Shown here: positions 32,070 to 39,218 of the stretch, piece by piece
Numbering within the stretch: position 1 is the stretch's first letter
Layout: each line of letters opens with the position of its first letter
NCBI RefSeq assembly: GCF_042679605.1
Contig: NZ_JBHTMU010000016.1
Span: forward strand, 32,737-96,736
Source of the DNA: Litorisediminicola beolgyonensis
GTDB lineage: Bacteria > Pseudomonadota > Alphaproteobacteria > Rhodobacterales > Rhodobacteraceae
DNA: 64,000 nt
Direction: 5' to 3'
The notes under the pieces: generated by a model
Databases searched by the model: none
Seen by the model: only the letters and a program-made list of their open reading frames with translations
Told to the model about the DNA's origin: nothing
Made by a program: the position numbers and the translations under genes

Positions 32070-32634
32070 GGCGCGCACCTCCTGCGAGATAGGTGAACGC
32101 GTCGCGGTTCTCGTCGTAGACGCCGTGAACGCGGCGCTTGCGCGGCGGTCTCGGTCCCGTGTCCTGGATCAGCCGGTAGACCGGCGGATTGCCCGCCTGC
32201 GCCTTGCGTTCGGTCCTCAGGTAGTCCGCCAGCACCAGCATCCGGCAGAACTCGATCGCCTCCTCCTCGGACACGGGTCCGTCCGGCGTCGACGCCAGCA
32301 TCACCAGGTCGAGCGGCGTGAAGCTGTCGCCGCGCCGCATGACGCGCCACATGCGCTCCTGAGGGGTGGTCTCGGTGAGCCGACGCCCGTCCTCATCCGT
32401 CCGCGGCGGGCGCTGACCGGCCCGAAGCGGATTGCGGCGATAGAAGTTCTTGCCGCGTTGCACGCGGACGAGCTCGACGAAGCCCCACTGCATCCAGATC
32501 TTGAGCGCGCGATAGGCGTGCTCGACCTGGACATGCATCGCCGCCGAGAGGTCGTAGGCCGAGAACTCGTCGAAGCGCTCGGTCGCGTCCCACATCGCGT
32601 CGCGCTGCGTCGCCCGATCGACTTTCGCACTCAT
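32059..32634 (-). CDS. Early phage winged-helix protein, unknown role
   Basis: Protein of 191 residues. An N-terminal winged helix is suggested by FDEFSAYDLSAAMHVQVEHA and YRALKIWMQWGFVELVRVQR; a second similar unit follows at about 90-160 (ERMWRVMRRGDSFTPLDLVM, ADYLRTERKAQAG, YRLIQDTGP). Start ATG overlaps the MuB stop by four bases. Such duplicated winged-helix proteins follow MuB in related prophages. No further function can be given. Confidence 0.55.
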   Translation of the reverse strand: MSAKVDRATQRDAMWDATERFDEFSAYDLSAAMHVQVEHAYRALKIWMQWGFVELVRVQRGKNFYRRNPLRAGQRPPRTDEDGRRLTETTPQERMWRVMRRGDSFTPLDLVMLASTPDGPVSEEEAIEFCRMLVLADYLRTERKAQAGNPPVYRLIQDTGPRPPRKRRVHGVYDENRDAFTYLAGGARHDR

Positions 32635-33371
32635 CCGAACCTCCGCATCTGCGGCGGCTTGCCGTCGTGCAGCCGGTCGCCCTTGAGATCGGCGAGATCG
32701 ATCGCGCTGAGGCCGCGCCGCTGTGCCTCGATCCGCACGGTATCGAGATTGTTGACGATCAGGCGCGCAGAGCCCTGGCTTGCCTGCTTGATCGAAGCCT
32801 TGAGCGCGTCGCCGAGGACGATCTTCGGCGCCCGGATCCTCGCAAGCGCATCGAAATCGTTATCGTCGATCGGTTGCGCCGCGACGCGCTCGAGCATGCG
32901 GCTGTTGATCCGCTCCCACTCGCGCAGCTTGGACGGAAGCGCCTCCTCTCCGATCAGGATGACCGGGACGAAGCTTTTCTCGTAGATGTCGCGCAGCACC
33001 TCGACCATCTTCTTCTTCACGAGGAAGTCGGCCTCGTCGATGATCAGCGGCGCGTTGCGTACCGCCAGGGCCTGCTGGATCTGGGCGACCATGCGATAGA
33101 CTACGCGCTCCGGCGTCAGTCCAAGCTCGCGGATGATCGCCTCGCAGAGCGCCTTCTGGCTCCAGACGCTTTCACACTGGACCAGGACGGCATCGAGCTG
33201 GTTGGCGCAGTAGATGCCCGCCATGGATTTGCCGAAGCCTGACGGGCCGTAGAAGCAGCCCATGCCCGGAAGGCCGGAGCTGCGATGCTGGAGACGATCG
33301 ACCATCGTCATGAACGAGACGACGTTTCTCAGCGGTGCCAGAGTGTTGTGTATCAGACTGCTCTGTGACAT
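32631..33371 (-). CDS. Transposition target-choice ATPase, MuB-like
   Basis: Protein of 246 residues, AAA+ type. Walker A GPSGFGKS at 42-49, Walker B LIIDEAD at 109-115, then VPVILIGEE (sensor 1) and an arginine-rich stretch near 155-165. Mu B binds DNA in an ATP-dependent way and brings target DNA to the transposase. The N-terminal HTH region found in Mu B itself is absent; the shorter form is common in B3-like phages. It is 39 bases below the transposase stop. Confidence 0.88.
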   Translation of the reverse strand: MSQSSLIHNTLAPLRNVVSFMTMVDRLQHRSSGLPGMGCFYGPSGFGKSMAGIYCANQLDAVLVQCESVWSQKALCEAIIRELGLTPERVVYRMVAQIQQALAVRNAPLIIDEADFLVKKKMVEVLRDIYEKSFVPVILIGEEALPSKLREWERINSRMLERVAAQPIDDNDFDALARIRAPKIVLGDALKASIKQASQGSARLIVNNLDTVRIEAQRRGLSAIDLADLKGDRLHDGKPPQMRRFG

Positions 33372-33410
33372 ACGTTCCTCATCGTTTGGTGTTTCGGCGC
33401 GCGCGGGGCC

Positions 33411-35588
33411 CTAACCCGCCGCGCCACTCCCTCCCCCCTCGAACCCGCTGCCGAGATCCTCGTGGATCCTCTTCTGAGCCCTGTACTCGGGGGTCTGCTG
33501 GTAGCTCGACAGCCACCGTTCCTGGTCGCGGGTCAGAGGCTCTCCGGCCTCCTGACGGGCTTCCATCTCAAGAGCGCGCCTGAAAAAGAAGCGCGGATCG
33601 TCTTCGTCCTCGGTCGGGCGCTGACGTTCTGCTTTCCGGGCGTTGAAATCCGCCACAAAGGCCTCGCGCGCGGCGCGCTCCTCGTGGGACATGGGCGCGG
33701 GCTGAACCCGAGGTGCCTCCAGAGGGCGCGCCCGCGGCAAGCTGACCACCTTCGCCTCCAAGGGCTCGGTCGGGGCACCATCCGGCGGCGCGGCACCGTC
33801 GAGGAACTCGCCGAGCTTGGCCGCATCGAAGCGCCGCGCGGCTTCGGCCGCTTCCTTCTCGGCCTTCATCCAGCGCCGCTGCGCCGACTTGTGCGCCCGC
33901 GCCTCTTCGAGGTCGAAGAACCCGGCCGCGAGTTTGCAGGCGGCCTGGCCGAGGAAGGTGCCGTCGAGCCGATAGAGCTGCAGCCCCGCGCGCAGGTCCG
34001 CCGGATCAAAGCGCGCCACCACCTTCTGTCCCGCGATCTCGTGCATCCACGCGGACCAGTACTCGTTGCCCATGAACTTGATCAGCCCGGTCTTGGCATG
34101 GGCATTCACGCCCTCTGCCCCCATCAGCCACAGCCTGCGCTGTTCCGCCGTCGCCTTGCGGATCGGAGCGCGGCGATAGCTCTCCTCGAATGTCTCGAGG
34201 ATGCTGCGTCCCATGGTGGTCTGGCCGCGGCGTCCGCCCCGCGCGTTGTGCTCCTCGATGCCCTCCGAGACGATCCGGATGAACTCCTCGAGCGCGATGG
34301 CACGGGAGCCATAGTTCTCCGGCTTCGCATCGGGCCGATTGCCGGTGTAGGCGCCTTCGAACCGCGGATCCTTGGCAATATCCTCGCAGAGGTCCCGAAA
34401 CGCGCGTTCGATCGGCTTGGACTGGCCGCTATAGGGCGTGGCCCAGTGAACATTGATCCCGAGCTGCACGAGAACGCCCGGGATATCGTCATCCTTGACC
34501 TTGAAGCGGAACCTGGTCGGCACGCCGCCCGTCAGGAACTTGTTCGCGAACTCGCGCCCGTTATCGAGGACGATCCGCTCCGGAATGCCGAAGCGCTCGA
34601 TCATGTCGCCGAGCGCCAGGCTGACGCCCACCTTGTTCGGCGTGCGGTCGATCCGCCAGCTGAGGATGCGTCCGGAATAGATGTCCTGGAACGCCACCAT
34701 CTGCGGACGCACGATCTCGAAGCCGCCGGAGCCATCGTCGAGAGGCCAGCGCACGAACACGTCGAACCGATGGTAGTCGGCGTTGACCGCCTCCATGGCC
34801 TCAAGCGAAAGCCGGTCGCGCGTCTGGCTCGGGAACCTCCGCTTCAGCGCCTCCGAGCCCTCACGATGCAGGATCATCGTCAATTCCGAGACGTCGCGCT
34901 CGAGGTGGCGGCGCATGGTCCGCTCGCCCGCGGTCTCCCACCCTTCCGCTTCGGCGACGCGCAGCGCGCGCCGGTAGCACGCGCGAAAATTCGGGCCCGA
35001 AGGCCGAAGGTAGTCGGACTTCAGGAACTCCCAGAAGTCCTGTGAGAAACTGGCTTTCGTGCCGCGGTTTCCTGCCCGGGAATACCGCGGGATGAGATAG
35101 GCGAGGCGATCGTCGAGACGGATACCCTCGACCAGCGCCAGCCAGGTCCAGATCGCCCGATAGGAGCACTTCCGCAGGCGAGCAACCTCGCGCACCGCGT
35201 GGTCCTTGCCCACATGCGGCGCAAGGGTCTCGACCATCTGGATCGCCTCGAGCCGCATCCGCGCCACCTCGCGGTGCTTTTCGGTTTGCTGTTCGTAGAA
35301 TGCCCAGGCCTCGGTTCGGTCGACCGGCTCCGTCGCAGGTGCCGCAGCAGGCTTCCGGGCCTGGGCAAGGAGCCGGGCCTGGGCGACCTCGGGCAACAGC
35401 GTCCAGTGATACTCCCAGCCGCCGCCCTTCCCCGTCCGACGGCGCGCCAATCGCGCGTGCGTCCTCCAAGCAAATCGCTTTGCGCGTTCCAGAATGCGCC
35501 GCTCGGAGGTCGGAAGGCCGGGAAGGTTGGCTTCTGCCAGCTCCTTCGGCGTCCACCACTCTTTGTTGGGGCGGAACGCCTTAGCCAT
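33411..35588 (-). CDS. DDE transposase, MuA-like
   Basis: Protein of 725 residues. The N-terminal DNA-binding part includes WWTPKELAEANLPGLPTSER. The catalytic triad can be placed at Asp271 (NADYHRFDVFVRW), Asp342 (VLDNGREFANK) and Glu394 (SKPIERAFRDL), almost the numbering of Mu A (269, 336, 392). A beta-barrel and a charged C-terminal region (EEARAHKSAQRRWMKAEKEA) that would bind MuB and ClpX follow. Start ATG at 35588 overlaps the ParB-like gene's stop by eight bases. It catalyses integration and replicative transposition. Confidence 0.93.
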   Translation of the reverse strand: MAKAFRPNKEWWTPKELAEANLPGLPTSERRILERAKRFAWRTHARLARRRTGKGGGWEYHWTLLPEVAQARLLAQARKPAAAPATEPVDRTEAWAFYEQQTEKHREVARMRLEAIQMVETLAPHVGKDHAVREVARLRKCSYRAIWTWLALVEGIRLDDRLAYLIPRYSRAGNRGTKASFSQDFWEFLKSDYLRPSGPNFRACYRRALRVAEAEGWETAGERTMRRHLERDVSELTMILHREGSEALKRRFPSQTRDRLSLEAMEAVNADYHRFDVFVRWPLDDGSGGFEIVRPQMVAFQDIYSGRILSWRIDRTPNKVGVSLALGDMIERFGIPERIVLDNGREFANKFLTGGVPTRFRFKVKDDDIPGVLVQLGINVHWATPYSGQSKPIERAFRDLCEDIAKDPRFEGAYTGNRPDAKPENYGSRAIALEEFIRIVSEGIEEHNARGGRRGQTTMGRSILETFEESYRRAPIRKATAEQRRLWLMGAEGVNAHAKTGLIKFMGNEYWSAWMHEIAGQKVVARFDPADLRAGLQLYRLDGTFLGQAACKLAAGFFDLEEARAHKSAQRRWMKAEKEAAEAARRFDAAKLGEFLDGAAPPDGAPTEPLEAKVVSLPRARPLEAPRVQPAPMSHEERAAREAFVADFNARKAERQRPTEDEDDPRFFFRRALEMEARQEAGEPLTRDQERWLSSYQQTPEYRAQKRIHEDLGSGFEGGGSGAAG

Positions 35589-36423
35589 TGTCGGCCTCGG
35601 CAGCGCGCTCGCGCAGAAAATCTTCAAAGAGGCGCTTAGCGGCTGCGGGTGCCCGGTCGTAGAGTATCACCAGCTTTCTGTACGACTGCTCTACGGGATC
35701 GCTGTCGGCAGGCCTTTCGCCGACGGAATGATACGCCTTCAGCGCTGCGGCCGCCGACCGTTCCGATCCATCCGCGAGCGCTTCGACGACGTGATACCGC
35801 TCCACGGGATTGCCGATCTTGCCGATGACCATCAGGTCCTTCAGCGTTACCGATCGCGGCGCGGCACGCAGCTTGGCGACCTCGTCTGGACCGAGGTTTC
35901 CTCCGGCACTGACGAGACGACGGACATGGCGTTCAGTCAGGCCGAATTTCTCGGCAGTTGTGCTGGCAAAGGATACGACGGACATGATGTCCGCCGTATT
36001 CCAGCGCTTCGCAACCAGGTCCGCTCCGGTTGCGGCAGCCGCCTGCGGAAACATCTTTTCGTAGACCCGCTTCCGGGCTGCCAGGAACACCGCGCTGTCC
36101 AGCGCCGTCAGCTCCGCGCCTGCGAGGTTGTCGTCGATCTCCATCAACCGGGCGAAGTCGTCGTTGCAGTCCCAGGCGGTGACCGGGATCGTCTCCCAGC
36201 CGAGCCGCCGAGCCGCTTCCAGACGGTGACCGCCGGCCAGGAGCCTGAACTCGCCGCTCTTGCGCATCTTCCGGACATGGATCGGGTCCTTCATGAACCC
36301 GAGCTCGGTGATCGAGGCCATCACCGCCTCCACACCGGCTGTCGAGACCGGCCTCAGCCTGTCCTTCGCGACGATGTCGGAGACCGGAAGCTCGGTCAGG
36401 CTCATCTTGCGCGCGGTACTCAT
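35581..36423 (-). CDS. ParB-like protein of the early operon
   Basis: Protein of 280 residues. LPVSDIVAKDRLRPVSTAGV, then SITELGFMKDPIHVRK, FRLLAGGHRLEAARRLGW and IPVTAWDCND are the ParB/Spo0J N-terminal domain, with the GGHRLEAAR box. A central HTH (EKFGLTERHVRRLVSAGGNL) follows. ATG at 36423 overlaps the upstream TGA. A ParB-like gene directly before the transposase is known in Rhodobacter-type transposable phages; no ParA or parS is seen, so it probably regulates phage transcription or DNA structure and not partition. Confidence 0.78.
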   Translation of the reverse strand: MSTARKMSLTELPVSDIVAKDRLRPVSTAGVEAVMASITELGFMKDPIHVRKMRKSGEFRLLAGGHRLEAARRLGWETIPVTAWDCNDDFARLMEIDDNLAGAELTALDSAVFLAARKRVYEKMFPQAAAATGADLVAKRWNTADIMSVVSFASTTAEKFGLTERHVRRLVSAGGNLGPDEVAKLRAAPRSVTLKDLMVIGKIGNPVERYHVVEALADGSERSAAAALKAYHSVGERPADSDPVEQSYRKLVILYDRAPAAAKRLFEDFLRERAAEADNG

Positions 36424-36662
36424 TCCAGCGAGCCCTCCGGCGCGCTCTCCAGCGTGTAGAGGAACACGCGTTTGCCCTCCCGGGTCTCCACCCGGCAGCT
36501 GATCTTCGCGCCATTGTCGCGCAGCTCCGCGATCACCGAATTGACGGCACAAATCTGCGCCTTTGTGGCCAACTCGAGCGTGCTGACCGCACCTTTCGCG
36601 GCCTTCAGCACGTCGAGTGCGCGGCGCAACCGCGGAGAATGAGAGAGACGGGCGTGATGCAT
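36420..36662 (-). CDS. Small winged-helix-like early protein
   Basis: Protein of 80 residues: RLRRALDVLKAAKGAVSTLE, then TKAQICAVNSVIAELRDNGA and ISCRVETREGKRVFLYTLE. This reads as a winged helix with the recognition helix at VNSVIAEL and a two-strand wing. Stop overlaps the ParB-like ATG. It could be an accessory regulator of the early promoter. Confidence 0.55.
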   Translation of the reverse strand: MHHARLSHSPRLRRALDVLKAAKGAVSTLELATKAQICAVNSVIAELRDNGAKISCRVETREGKRVFLYTLESAPEGSLE

Positions 36663-36700
36663 CTAGGCGGACCTCGAAAGCTATTGGAAAAATTGAGAAA

Positions 36701-37045
36701 TCACTGCAGAACCCCGGCAATGACGAAGGCGGCATAGGCGAGAACCGCCACGCAAAGACCGCCGATCACGTCGCCGAAGACCCCGTCATCCAGCCTTGCC
36801 AAGAGACCCGGGCGACGCGGCGCCTCCTCGTACTGCACAAGATTGCCCGGCTCCTCGGTAAGACGCTCGAGCAGCAGCTGGTCGCCATGCTCGCGGATCA
36901 GGCGCGAGGCGTGGCGGAGATCGGCGAAACAGCCGGGATCGCTGACCCGGTCAGTTATGAGCACCGCGACAGCGACGCGCTCTTGAGGCGTGAGGTTCGC
37001 CACAGTTGCATCTGCGAGGGCCGAGAGCTGCTCATGGCGGCTCAT
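36701..37045 (-). CDS. Early phage protein with C-terminal membrane helix
   Basis: Protein of 114 residues beginning MSRHEQLSALADATVANLTP. The soluble part contains ERVAVAVLITDRVSDPGCFA and LRHASRLIREHGDQLLLERL; a single hydrophobic helix ends the protein (DVIGGLCVAVLAYAAFVIAG). Start overlaps the Ner-like stop. A tail-anchored membrane protein expressed early could act in superinfection exclusion, but that is inference only. Confidence 0.5.
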   Translation of the reverse strand: MSRHEQLSALADATVANLTPQERVAVAVLITDRVSDPGCFADLRHASRLIREHGDQLLLERLTEEPGNLVQYEEAPRRPGLLARLDDGVFGDVIGGLCVAVLAYAAFVIAGVLQ

Positions 37046-37305
37046 TTGCCGAGCCCCTCGCGCTTGATCCGCTCCGCATAAAGAAGCGCAAAAAGGTCCG
37101 GACCGATGGCCTTGATCAGCTCCTCACGCACCCGCTGAGCAGCTTCGTTGTTCGAGTAGCCGATCAAGCTGTTGCGCAGGTTTTGAGGGTTGCTGCCGAT
37201 CCGCTCCGCAAAGGTCGAGGCACGAGATCCCAGCGCGCGCAGAGCTCCGCATGCGACATCGTTGAAGATCGGCCCGGGCTGGTAGTTTTGCTGATGTTTT
37301 GTCAT
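37042..37305 (-). CDS. Ner-like early regulator
   Basis: Protein of 87 residues, first gene of the minus-strand early operon and divergent from the repressor. ALRALGSRASTFAERIGSNP, then QNLRNSLIGYSNNEAAQRVR, reads as a small HTH. In Mu, Ner occupies this slot and turns down early transcription. The ATG at 37305 lies 93 bases from the repressor start, across the operator region. The match is by position and fold pattern, not a strong sequence signature. Confidence 0.6.
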   Translation of the reverse strand: MTKHQQNYQPGPIFNDVACGALRALGSRASTFAERIGSNPQNLRNSLIGYSNNEAAQRVREELIKAIGPDLFALLYAERIKREGLGK

Positions 37306-37330
37306 AATTTGGGCTCCAAACAGGGCACCT

Positions 37331-37347
37331 TGACCGTGAGTTACGTT
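37331..37347. promoter_or_regulatory. Repressor/Ner operator copy 1
   Basis: TGACCGTGAGTTACGTT. It matches copy 3 (reverse complement) at 14 of 17 positions and lies between the divergent repressor and Ner-like genes. The consensus TGACCGTRAGTTRCGTT-like motif is probably bound by the c repressor or the Ner-like protein. Confidence 0.6.
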
Positions 37348-37358
37348 CAAACGCAAAA

Positions 37359-37375
37359 TGACCGTATTAAACGAT
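37359..37375. promoter_or_regulatory. Repressor/Ner operator copy 2
   Basis: TGACCGTATTAAACGAT, a direct repeat of copy 1 with a 28-base period. The left half is identical; the right half is diverged (11 of 17 against copy 3). It sits 23 bases above the repressor ATG, so binding could affect repressor transcription as well as the early promoter. Confidence 0.5.
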
Positions 37376-37397
37376 CAATTCAAGAGCTTTTTCCTAA

Positions 37398-38126
37398 ATG
37401 AACGCAATTTACGGTCAACGGCTCGCAAGCCTTCGGAAGGCTTTGGGGTTGTCTCAACGGGCCCTAGCCCAAAAAGTATCACGAAGTCAGGGTTTTATCG
37501 GAGACATAGAGGCTGGACGAACGGAGCCATCGTTCGACCTATTGGTGCGTCTTTGGACTATTCTGGGCGTAAACCCAGTTTGGATGCTTGCAGGCGACGG
37601 AGACATGATCACCAAGCCAGCGAAGTATGAAGGACGCACGAGAGATATAACTCAAGCTGATTTGTCAAAACCTGCACGCGGCGACGTTGTAATTGGAGCG
37701 AGCGAGGTACAGTTGGTCCGAAGATTTGAAATTGCAGCATCGGCCGGGAGAGGAAAACTAATTCCCGACGAGCAATCTGCGGACAATATTGCATTTACTA
37801 GAGAATGGCTTCTTCGACATGGAATAAATGGCGATCTTGCGGGCCTTATAAAAGTCGAAGGTGACAGCATGTCGCCAACCATTCGAAATGGGTCCCTCGC
37901 CCTAATTCACTTTGCTGAAAAGACGATAGTGAACGGAAATATGTATGCGTTTACGCTCAACGATGAGCTTTTCATAAAGAGACTAGCCGTATTAGGATCT
38001 GAGGATGATATCCGGCTACTCATAACTTCAGACAATCCAAATTATCCACCAAAGACGATTGAAGGATCAGAGGCACAATCTATTTTCATATCAGGCCGTG
38101 TAAGAGCGGTTATTTCGGAGATCTGA
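37398..38126 (+). CDS. Phage repressor, XRE HTH plus S24-type autocleavage domain
   Basis: Protein of 242 residues. HTH at about 17-42 (LSQRALAQKVSRSQGFIGDI). The C-terminal domain has the S24 signature VEGDSMSPTI with Ser157 and the partner Lys194 in LFIKRL; a possible cleavage site is Ala116-Gly117 (IAASAGRGK). It is thus LexA/CI-like, unlike the ClpX-sensitive repressor of Mu itself, and suggests induction by DNA damage. It is lower in GC than the phage average. The downstream gene starts right after its stop codon. Confidence 0.9.
   Translation: MNAIYGQRLASLRKALGLSQRALAQKVSRSQGFIGDIEAGRTEPSFDLLVRLWTILGVNPVWMLAGDGDMITKPAKYEGRTRDITQADLSKPARGDVVIGASEVQLVRRFEIAASAGRGKLIPDEQSADNIAFTREWLLRHGINGDLAGLIKVEGDSMSPTIRNGSLALIHFAEKTIVNGNMYAFTLNDELFIKRLAVLGSEDDIRLLITSDNPNYPPKTIEGSEAQSIFISGRVRAVISEI
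37401..37417. promoter_or_regulatory. Repressor/Ner operator copy 3 (inverted), inside the repressor gene
   Basis: AACGCAATTTACGGTCA, the reverse complement of TGACCGTAAATTGCGTT. It begins three bases into the repressor coding sequence and is inverted relative to copies 1 and 2. A bound protein here would block early repressor transcription, as in autoregulated lysogeny switches. Confidence 0.55.
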
Positions 38127-38534
38127 ATGAAGTCAGCACTTATTTATTCCGCAGCCTTCTGGCTTTCTCTCGGAACTGCAAATGCCGAGGAGAAGCCCTC
38201 GGAAGCAGATTTCCTGCACTCAACCTTTGAAGCCTATATAAGTTACTCTGCCGACCTGAAAGCGTGCAATCCGACGTATCAGCCGCCTGAGCGGGAAATT
38301 CGAGAGCTGGCCTATAAGATCGCCAATTACAAAATGCGACATGAAATTAAATTCTCGTACAAAGATGAAATAGTCTATCGCAAGACGCTCTGGAGACAGG
38401 GCCTAGAGCAGTTGAATTCAGAAGTCGAGCGCTGGAAGAAAGGCTGTACATCGCCTGGCAGAGATAGCCCGGAGGGCCTGCTACATATAGCGCGACAATA
38501 TGCCGACCTGATCCGTCTCATCTCCAAACAATAA
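38127..38534 (+). CDS. Secreted lysogenic-conversion candidate, co-transcribed with repressor
   Basis: Protein of 135 residues whose ATG follows the repressor TGA without a gap. A signal peptide (MKSALIYSAAFWLSLGTANA) ends in ANA. The mature part is about 115 residues, helical, charged, with two cysteines (LKACNPTY and KKGCTSPG) that could form a disulfide. Low GC and transcription with the repressor mean it should be made in the lysogen, the usual style of superinfection-exclusion or fitness genes. No family recognised. Confidence 0.65.
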   Translation: MKSALIYSAAFWLSLGTANAEEKPSEADFLHSTFEAYISYSADLKACNPTYQPPEREIRELAYKIANYKMRHEIKFSYKDEIVYRKTLWRQGLEQLNSEVERWKKGCTSPGRDSPEGLLHIARQYADLIRLISKQ

Positions 38535-38679
38535 CGCATTTCAACTCTCGCAATCATCTTCCACCTGGAAGGTGATTGGCGACGACGGTGAAATGAGAAT
38601 TTGCCGGCCGAAATGGACTGGCGCATCTCGACCCGTAGCAACGTCAGACGAATGCGCGTCGAGATCGTCCGCTGGATCG

Positions 38680-38778
38680 CATTACATTGTCCTGGCACGC
38701 CGCGTTCCCGCGAAAATCCGTTCCGAGTTCGGAAGGACCATCGCGCACCACCTGAAAACCTTATGTGCCTGTATCTAA
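38680..38778 (+). pseudogene. Remnant resembling the N terminus of a tyrosine recombinase
   Basis: The frame reads HYIVLARRVPAKIRSEFGRT, then IAHHLKTLCACI and stop. The pattern xxYxxRRVPAxIRxxFGR...LKT is that found at the start of many alphaproteobacterial integrases (DUF6538-like region). Only about 30 residues remain. If bases 1-34 are joined to 38646 onward, removing the phage, the frame stays open further upstream, so the phage may have landed in or beside this remnant. Confidence 0.4.
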
Positions 38779-38782
38779 AGGC

Positions 38783-38922
38783 GTAATCCCGTTCTCGGAA
38801 CTGGAAATCTTTCTCGGAAGCGCAGTTCCGAGTTCCACGACCAGGTCGCGGAGATTTTGGGCCCAAATTCGGCGCCATCAGGACCATTTTATCGTTGATT
38901 GAAGAGGGCTTAGACCCGCTCC
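38783..38922. repeat. Structured repeat copy R1
   Basis: Aligned with R2 at an offset of exactly 300 bases. From 38831 to 38920 about 79 of 90 bases match. At its left, CTCGGAACTG (38794-38803) and CAGTTCCGAG (38823-38832) form a perfect ten-base stem; in R2 the same positions differ but still pair. On the minus strand the unit would end a transcript-like order of AT-rich segment, GGGCCCAAA segment, then hairpin. It may encode a structured RNA. Strand of any transcript is not determined. Confidence 0.6.
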
Positions 38923-39083
38923 GTCACAACCGGGTTGTCCTTTCGCGATGTGGCACCGCAGAAAGACCCCTGACGTTCTCCATGACTGCACCTCGGATGG
39001 GGGGAAATCGACCGAAAAAGCGTCCGAGAAAAGCTTGACGATCGCGCGATACGAAAAACGCCAACCATCCGTTTTCATTGCGC

Positions 39084-39218
39084 GAATCCCGTTCTCGGAC
39101 GTTTTGCGCAAACTCCGCGCCCTGCGTCCGAGTTCCACGACCTGATCGCGGCGATTTTCGGCCCAAACTCGACGCCATTAGGACCAATTTATCGTTGATT
39201 GAATAGGGCTTAGACCTG
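39084..39218. repeat. Structured repeat copy R2
   Basis: Second copy of the element. CTCGGACG (39094-39101) pairs with CGTCCGAG (39125-39132), replacing the R1 stem by compensating changes, with an inner GCGC/GCGC stem possible in the loop. The segment from CCGAGTTCCACGACC to GGGCTTAGACC is conserved with R1. No protein is conserved between copies, since differences fall without codon periodicity. Confidence 0.6.

Larger units (their letters stand above)
35..38640. mobile_element. Mu-like transposable prophage with siphovirus-type tail (ends provisional)
   Basis: A full set of Mu-family modules is visible: repressor, Ner-like protein, DDE transposase A, ATPase B, GemA, a Mor-like activator, lysis genes, Mu gp25 to gp36 homologues, then a lambda/HK97-like tail. 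The ends are inferred. Position 35 starts TG and is preceded by ACGTC; position 38640 ends CA and is followed by ACGTC. This fits the five-base duplications and TG...CA termini of Mu-family phages, and the resulting 38.6 kb matches relatives such as B3, D3112 and RcapMu. A five-base match in this search space is expected by chance about 0.4 times, so module content is far more certain than the exact ends. Confidence 0.75.

Noticed and set aside
38783..39218. R1/R2 as attachment sites of an inserted element
   Set aside because: Copies differ at 11 of 90 conserved positions and in the stem, whereas att repeats from one insertion should be identical.
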